DNA of 10,183 nt, taken from positions 1 to 10,183 of the forward strand of contig JAISCK010000187.1 of assembly GCA_031265635.1 (NCBI GenBank). Direction: 5' to 3'. Both the position numbers and the translations under genes were made by a program. The notes under the pieces are model-generated. The model was not told the origin of the DNA, searched no databases, and worked only from the letters and a program-made list of their open reading frames with translations. Origin of the DNA: Spirochaetaceae bacterium. GTDB lineage: Bacteria > Spirochaetota > Spirochaetia > Treponematales > Breznakiellaceae. This document shows positions 5,829 to 10,183 of this stretch, piece after piece. The first letter of the stretch is position 1. Each line of letters opens with the position of its first letter.

Positions 5829-6803
5829 ATGGGGCAAAGTATTCAAGTCATGGACACAGGCGCGCAGATCAGGGAGCTTATTGAGAAGGCGTATGCCGAA
5901 TTGGACAGTTCCGGCGCGTCCGGGGCCCTCCTGGCCCTTGAAGAGGCCCTGCGTCTGGACTTTGAGGACGCCGAGGTGGTTTATGCCCTTAAATGCGTCA
6001 ACTGGTGGCTTGAAAAAACCAGGGAACTTGAGTTCATCAGGGATCCCTATGACAGGGGAGGCTATATACTTTCCCAGTGGAACGCTTTCTGCGTCTTTCT
6101 GCGCCGCATAGGCGGAGGTTTTGACCGCTGCGTATTTGCGGTGAGGCGTTATGTGTTTTCCACGGCCCTCAGGGCTTTTCAGGATATACTGGGAAGCGGG
6201 GCAAACGAACATGACCCGGGACTGCTGCTGCAGGTGGGCCGCTGTTACAAGGGTATAGGGAACTATGAGCAGGCCCTGAAATACCTTGAACAGGCGGCGC
6301 GGTTCAGAAGGGAAGACGGGGAAACCCTGGCCCACCTGGCCGATGTAAACGCCCTTCTGGGGGACGCCAGGGCAGCCAAGGCCCTGTTCAGGGAGGCTTT
6401 TTTTGCCGATCCGCCGGGGGTTGATCTTTGCGCCCTTGAATCGGAAATGATTCTTGTTCTGGCGTCAAAGGTGCGGGAGCTTGGCTATGCCGGCCCTGAA
6501 CTTTTGGAATGGATTCCCATATACGGGGCCCTTTGGGGTGTTTTTTCGGTACGGCGTGAATTAAAACAGGCCGAACTGGGAAGGCTCAAGCAGTCCATCT
6601 TTGTTCTGGAAAACGAGCTTCGGGGGGGTGGCAGGGCAACAGGACGGCAGGAAGCGCCGGCGGCCCTGCCGAGGCTTATCAACCGGTATTTTTGGCTTTT
6701 GGATCATTATATCAACAAGGCCGAAAATCCCGGATTGATCGAGGAAACGATGCTTAAAATTAAAGTTCTGGACCCGGAAATTTACGAACAGTACCGGCGC
6801 TAG
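5829..6803 (+). CDS. TPR-repeat protein of unknown role
   Basis: A 324-aa protein, mostly helical and without signal peptide or clear membrane segment, so probably cytoplasmic. Residues ~130-162 (GLLLQVGRCYKGIGNYEQAL, then KYLEQA) form a good tetratricopeptide repeat, and ~164-196 (ETLAHLADVNALLGDARAAK, then ALFREA) a second. Residues ~30-60 may be a weaker one. The section at ~58-120 is rich in aromatic residues and Arg and resembles nothing I can name. TPRs bind partner proteins. The gene directly follows a strong promoter, precedes greA by 26 nt and is probably cotranscribed with it, which suggests a related interaction role; that is inference. Start choice is uncertain: neither ATG 5829 nor ATG 5850 (317 aa) has a clear Shine-Dalgarno. 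I can give no specific function. Confidence 0.8.
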   Translation: MGQSIQVMDTGAQIRELIEKAYAELDSSGASGALLALEEALRLDFEDAEVVYALKCVNWWLEKTRELEFIRDPYDRGGYILSQWNAFCVFLRRIGGGFDRCVFAVRRYVFSTALRAFQDILGSGANEHDPGLLLQVGRCYKGIGNYEQALKYLEQAARFRREDGETLAHLADVNALLGDARAAKALFREAFFADPPGVDLCALESEMILVLASKVRELGYAGPELLEWIPIYGALWGVFSVRRELKQAELGRLKQSIFVLENELRGGGRATGRQEAPAALPRLINRYFWLLDHYINKAENPGLIEETMLKIKVLDPEIYEQYRR

Positions 6804-6829
6804 AAAGCAAGAATATGAGGAGTTGAACG

Positions 6830-9520
6830 ATGTCTGAAGGTCTCCTTAAGGGTGTACAGGAAATGCTGAATGAGGAAAAGTGGACCAGGGCCACCCTCAG
6901 CAATTATTCAACCGGCCAGTTCAAGGACTTGGACCAGATCCTGAAAAACGCCCGGGACGAGAAGGTTACTGATGAATTAAAAAAACTCTCCGACGAGCAT
7001 CTGGTGCATACCAAGAACAGCATCATCGCCCTGTATCTTTCAGGCATGATAGCCCTGTCGCGGCAGATCATTGACGACGCCGCCCTTACCAATCTCGTCT
7101 CTATCTTTGTGGATAACCACAAATGGGGTATAGTCAAATACCTGAGTGAACGCATACTTGATTACGGCGAATCGAAATTCGCCCTGCGTATGCTCGCCGA
7201 ATGTTACAAAAACGAAAACGAGAATGAACTCATCTACGGCGTCTGGGAACGGCTTGTAAAGGCGGACTACGAGGAAGCGGATATTTCCAAGTCCCTCGCC
7301 GAGCATTATGAGGCCCAGGGCAGAACCGAAGAAGCGGTTGATTTTTATAAAAAGGCCCTGCACCGTTATATCAACAAGCAGCTTTTTACCAATGTACGGG
7401 AAATCTGGGTCAAGATACTTGAATACTGCCCTGAGGATATTGATTTTTTCCTCCTTGTCCAGAAGAAAATCGCCAAGAACATCAGCGAGGAAAAAGCGGA
7501 ACTGCTGCTTCAGGATGTATACGGTTCCCTCAGAAAACGGGACGACGTGAATCAGGCCATCAACATACTCAAGATTATACTGCAGTACGACGAGAAGGAT
7601 TCGTGGGTGCGCAGGGAGATTGTGGACTGTTTCCGCCGGAAATATTCGGGCCACAGCCAGATGGAAGAGTACATACGGATTTCAAACCTTTCCCAGAACT
7701 GGCGCAACATCCACGAGGCAATACAGGATTTTGAAAAGCACATAGCGTTTGACAAGGGAAATTTTGTCTTTCACCGGAGCTGGAGCGTGGGCCGCATCGC
7801 CCGTGTACAGGGCGACGAGATAGTCATAGATTTCGCCAAAAAAAGGGAACACGCCATGTCCCTTAAAATGGCCGTGGACGCCCTTCAAACTCTTTCAAAA
7901 AACCATATCTGGGTACTCAAGGCAACCTGGAAAAAAGAAAAGCTCCGCGACAAGGTAAAAGATGATCCCGTATGGACCCTTAAAACCGTCATCCAGAGTT
8001 TTGACAACGCCTGCGATCTCAAGCGTATCAAGGGCGAACTTGTTCCCGGCGTACTTTCGGCGGGCGAATGGACTACCTGGAGTTCCAGGGCCAGGGACAT
8101 ACTCAAGTCAGATCCGTCCTTCGGCGTCAGCCCCGACAATATTGACCTTTACATGGTCAGGGAACGGCCGATAAGCATAGAGGAAAAACTTTACAACCAG
8201 TTCAAGGCCGAAAAGAACTTTTTTGACCGGGTGTCCACCCTGCGGGACTTTGCCGCCCAAAAGGACGTTGAACCTGATTCGGAGTATTTTACCGAAATGT
8301 TCAATTACTTTCTGGTCTACCTCAAGTCCTACAGCCAGGTCAACGAACAGGTTATGGCTTCGTTTCTTCTTATCAAGGAACTCTCGGGCCGCTTCCCCCA
8401 CCTGGCCCAGGCGTTTCAGTTTAATTTCCTCGACCTGTTCCGTCATGCGGGAGACACGGCCGAATTGTTTGACGGCATCAGGGACGCGAAACTCAAGGAA
8501 GAATTTCTTCATCATATAAAACTCTTTGTTCCCGAATGGGCCGACATATACATAAAACTCTTTTCCCATGTGCAGTTAAGTTCCATCATCACCAGCCTCC
8601 GCAAGGAAGGCCATGAGCAAAAGCTCGTTGACATGGTGAAGAACTGCTTTGAGAATTACCGGGACAACAAAGAAGCGGTGGTGTGGATATTCAAAAATCT
8701 TAAAACTGAAAGCTGGTTTGACCGGACGGGGATTACCCCGGAAAAGCAGCTTATCGCCCTCATCCACATTCTTGATCTGAGTTACCGGGATATCGAGAAC
8801 CACCGGAACACCACCGAAAACCGCAAAACCAACAAGCAGGTTTTGACCATACTGTTTAAAGAAAATCTGGTTGATTCCTTTATAGGCGGGGCGGACCAGG
8901 ATACCATAACCCGCATCTATACCCTCATTGATGATGTAAAGGACCTGGACCCGGCGGAAAAACTCAGGCTGAAAAGCGTCATACTGGACAAATACCCGGA
9001 TTTCAGATTCCTCGGCGAAGAGGCCGAAAAGGCGGTCATGTCCCGGAATCTGTTTGTTACCATGGGCATGTATACGGAAAAACAAAAGCAGCTTCAACAT
9101 ATCATGGATGTGGAAGTGCCCAATAATTCCAAGGAAATCGCCTTTGCCCTGTCTCTCGGGGACCTCAGGGAGAACGCCGAATACAAGGCGGCCAAGGAAA
9201 AGCAGGACATACTCAACTCTACCATAGCCAAACTCAAGGAAGAGATAGAACGTTCCCAGCTCTTTGACCCCGCTACCGTCAATACCGCAAGGGTGTCCTT
9301 CGGGACCAAGGTGCTTCTGTCCAATGAAAGTTCAGGCAGCGAAGAAGAATACACCATACTGGGCCCCTGGGAGTCCGACCCCGAAAACAGGGTGATTTCC
9401 TACCTTTCTCCTTTCGGAGGAGTTATACTGAATAAGAAGATAGGCGAAACTTTTGAGTTTGCCATCAATGACGAGAAAATCGCCTACAAAGTTAAGGAAA
9501 TTTCCGCGGCTTTGTTCTAA
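6830..9520 (+). CDS. greA: Transcript cleavage factor GreA with long N-terminal helical-repeat extension
   Basis: GreA enters the secondary channel of RNA polymerase and stimulates cleavage of backtracked RNA. The 896-aa product is about 5-6 times the usual ~158 aa. Only the last ~150 residues are GreA: a coiled coil with the tip motif GDLRENAEY (777-785), whose Asp778 and Glu781 match E. coli D41 and E44. A C-terminal FKBP-like domain follows (~815-896; VSFGTKVLLSN, SPFGGVILNKKIGETFEF). The extension is mostly helical, with a TPR-like repeat at ~155-187. A beta-rich segment at ~312-352 (FHRSWSVGRIARVQGDEIVI, then DFAKKREHAMSL) looks like a small SH3- or Tudor-like barrel. Long GreA versions are known in Borrelia, Treponema and Chlamydia, so this is family-typical there, not a local fusion accident. 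The start is supported by GAGGAG (6817-6822), 7 nt before ATG. It lies 26 nt after the TPR gene and 16 nt before the VWA gene. Confidence 0.93.
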   Translation: MSEGLLKGVQEMLNEEKWTRATLSNYSTGQFKDLDQILKNARDEKVTDELKKLSDEHLVHTKNSIIALYLSGMIALSRQIIDDAALTNLVSIFVDNHKWGIVKYLSERILDYGESKFALRMLAECYKNENENELIYGVWERLVKADYEEADISKSLAEHYEAQGRTEEAVDFYKKALHRYINKQLFTNVREIWVKILEYCPEDIDFFLLVQKKIAKNISEEKAELLLQDVYGSLRKRDDVNQAINILKIILQYDEKDSWVRREIVDCFRRKYSGHSQMEEYIRISNLSQNWRNIHEAIQDFEKHIAFDKGNFVFHRSWSVGRIARVQGDEIVIDFAKKREHAMSLKMAVDALQTLSKNHIWVLKATWKKEKLRDKVKDDPVWTLKTVIQSFDNACDLKRIKGELVPGVLSAGEWTTWSSRARDILKSDPSFGVSPDNIDLYMVRERPISIEEKLYNQFKAEKNFFDRVSTLRDFAAQKDVEPDSEYFTEMFNYFLVYLKSYSQVNEQVMASFLLIKELSGRFPHLAQAFQFNFLDLFRHAGDTAELFDGIRDAKLKEEFLHHIKLFVPEWADIYIKLFSHVQLSSIITSLRKEGHEQKLVDMVKNCFENYRDNKEAVVWIFKNLKTESWFDRTGITPEKQLIALIHILDLSYRDIENHRNTTENRKTNKQVLTILFKENLVDSFIGGADQDTITRIYTLIDDVKDLDPAEKLRLKSVILDKYPDFRFLGEEAEKAVMSRNLFVTMGMYTEKQKQLQHIMDVEVPNNSKEIAFALSLGDLRENAEYKAAKEKQDILNSTIAKLKEEIERSQLFDPATVNTARVSFGTKVLLSNESSGSEEEYTILGPWESDPENRVISYLSPFGGVILNKKIGETFEFAINDEKIAYKVKEISAALF

Positions 9521-9536
9521 TGAAAGGCTGGAAGCG

Positions 9537-10183
9537 ATGATGAAAAAAATACTGACGCTTTGGATATTGTGTATGGCTCCGGGCATATTTTCCTGGGGAC
9601 AGGAACCCATTGACCTGGTAGTGATACTTGATACTTCATCAAGTATGAGCTCTTCATACAATGAAGTAGCGGACTACCTGACCGGCCCCTTCCTCAGGGA
9701 ACAGCTCCGCCTGGGAGATACTTTTCATCTTATTGCCTTTTCGCGCGCCCCGGCGCTTGAACTTTCCCGACGCATAGAAGGCCGGGGGGATGTTCAGACC
9801 ATTATAGGCCGGCTTCTTATCCTCTATCCGGTTAATCCCGATACCGATGTGATCTCCGCCCTGGAATACGGCCGCCGTTATGTGGCAGGACTCCCCCAGG
9901 GAAGGACCAAAAAGGTGTTTCTCATTTCCGACGGCGACCACGGAATTACAGACGGGCCCTATGCGGGAATAAGCCCTGCCGAAGCCCGCGGGCGCATAAG
10001 CGGCGCGCCTGACACATACAGGGCCCTGGGGGCGGATTTCAGATTCATCCCCGTTCCCCTCCCCGCTTCCGCGCCATCAGGCCCGCCCTCAGCCGGTCCC
10101 GCCGCCGGTGTTTCGCAGCCTCCGCGGCCCGCTCCCCAGCCGCCCGCCGCGGCAGGACCCGCCAGTCCGCCGGGGGCCGTTGT
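9537..10183 (+). CDS. Exported von Willebrand factor A (VWA) domain protein, 3' end beyond window
   Basis: The frame is open from ATG 9537 to the window edge (215 codons seen). Residues 1-21 look like a signal peptide: MMKK, a hydrophobic stretch (ILTLWILCMAPGIF), then SWG before QEP. There is no lipobox Cys at the cleavage region. The VWA fold starts at ~25: DLVVILDTSSSM holds the metal-ion MIDAS motif D32-x-S34-x-S36, Thr103 (PDTDV) fits the third MIDAS position, and LISDGDH (D132) is the conserved strand and loop. From ~172 a Pro/Ala-rich linker begins, as found between VWA and a membrane or cell-wall segment. The protein probably acts in the periplasm or at the surface, binding a ligand through Mg2+. 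A second ATG at 9540 is equally possible. It follows greA by 16 nt with only a weak AAAGG upstream, so it is likely cotranscribed or translationally coupled. Confidence 0.88.
   Translation, partial: MMKKILTLWILCMAPGIFSWGQEPIDLVVILDTSSSMSSSYNEVADYLTGPFLREQLRLGDTFHLIAFSRAPALELSRRIEGRGDVQTIIGRLLILYPVNPDTDVISALEYGRRYVAGLPQGRTKKVFLISDGDHGITDGPYAGISPAEARGRISGAPDTYRALGADFRFIPVPLPASAPSGPPSAGPAAGVSQPPRPAPQPPAAAGPASPPGAV

Noticed and set aside
7040..7654. A 204-codon minus-strand frame within greA
   Set aside because: A shadow of the greA extension, without start signals, on the strand opposite a continuous operon.
9332..9941. Minus-strand frames at 9332-9661 and 9654-9941
   Set aside because: Antisense to the greA end and to the VWA gene, which has a signal peptide and MIDAS motif in the plus frame.

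Overview
The window looks like a spirochaete chromosome, most likely a moderately GC-rich Treponema such as those from termite guts. The evidence is an unusually long GreA (896 aa, with GreA only in the last ~150 residues), a build I know from spirochaetes, beside a typical secA and a VWA exoprotein gene. The genus call is inference from gene content and base composition; no rRNA or other marker is present.

Left third (1-2781): an accessory, decayed region. It starts with an AT-rich remnant of a Vsr mismatch endonuclease gene that keeps only the C-terminal half. Next comes the C-terminal part of an IS66-family transposase on the minus strand, broken by stops and a frameshift. About 490 bases of unassigned sequence follow, then an intact tyrosine recombinase gene (minus strand). 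The recombinase lies just beyond the 3' end of a tRNA-Gly(GCC) gene, the classic arrangement of a genomic island integrated in a tRNA. The 114 bp between them hold a 12-bp tandem repeat, an overlapping inverted repeat and a near-perfect 27-bp palindrome, candidates for recombinase or regulator binding sites. The other island end is not visible, so the island probably continues to the left of base 1.

Middle (2782-5759): tRNA-Gly and secA are divergent, with a short shared intergenic region carrying candidate promoters for both. SecA is complete, with all ATPase motifs and the C-terminal zinc-binding tail. Its start codon lies almost on the predicted transcription start and has no Shine-Dalgarno, so the mRNA may be leaderless.

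Right (5777-10183): a strong consensus promoter (TTGCAA, 17 bp, TATAAT) precedes a probable three-gene operon: a TPR-type helical-repeat protein, the long GreA fusion, and an exported VWA-domain protein cut off by the window edge. GreA rescues backtracked RNA polymerase. The TPR protein and the long N-terminal extension of GreA are presumably protein-interaction modules. The VWA protein acts outside the cytoplasm, and its link to the others may be only positional.

I see no CRISPR array, rRNA or origin. Nothing here is convincingly a new defence or mobile system. The most unusual items are the GreA architecture, the tRNA-Gly with C instead of U at T-loop position 55 inside the putative attachment site, and the palindrome-rich int-tRNA gap.
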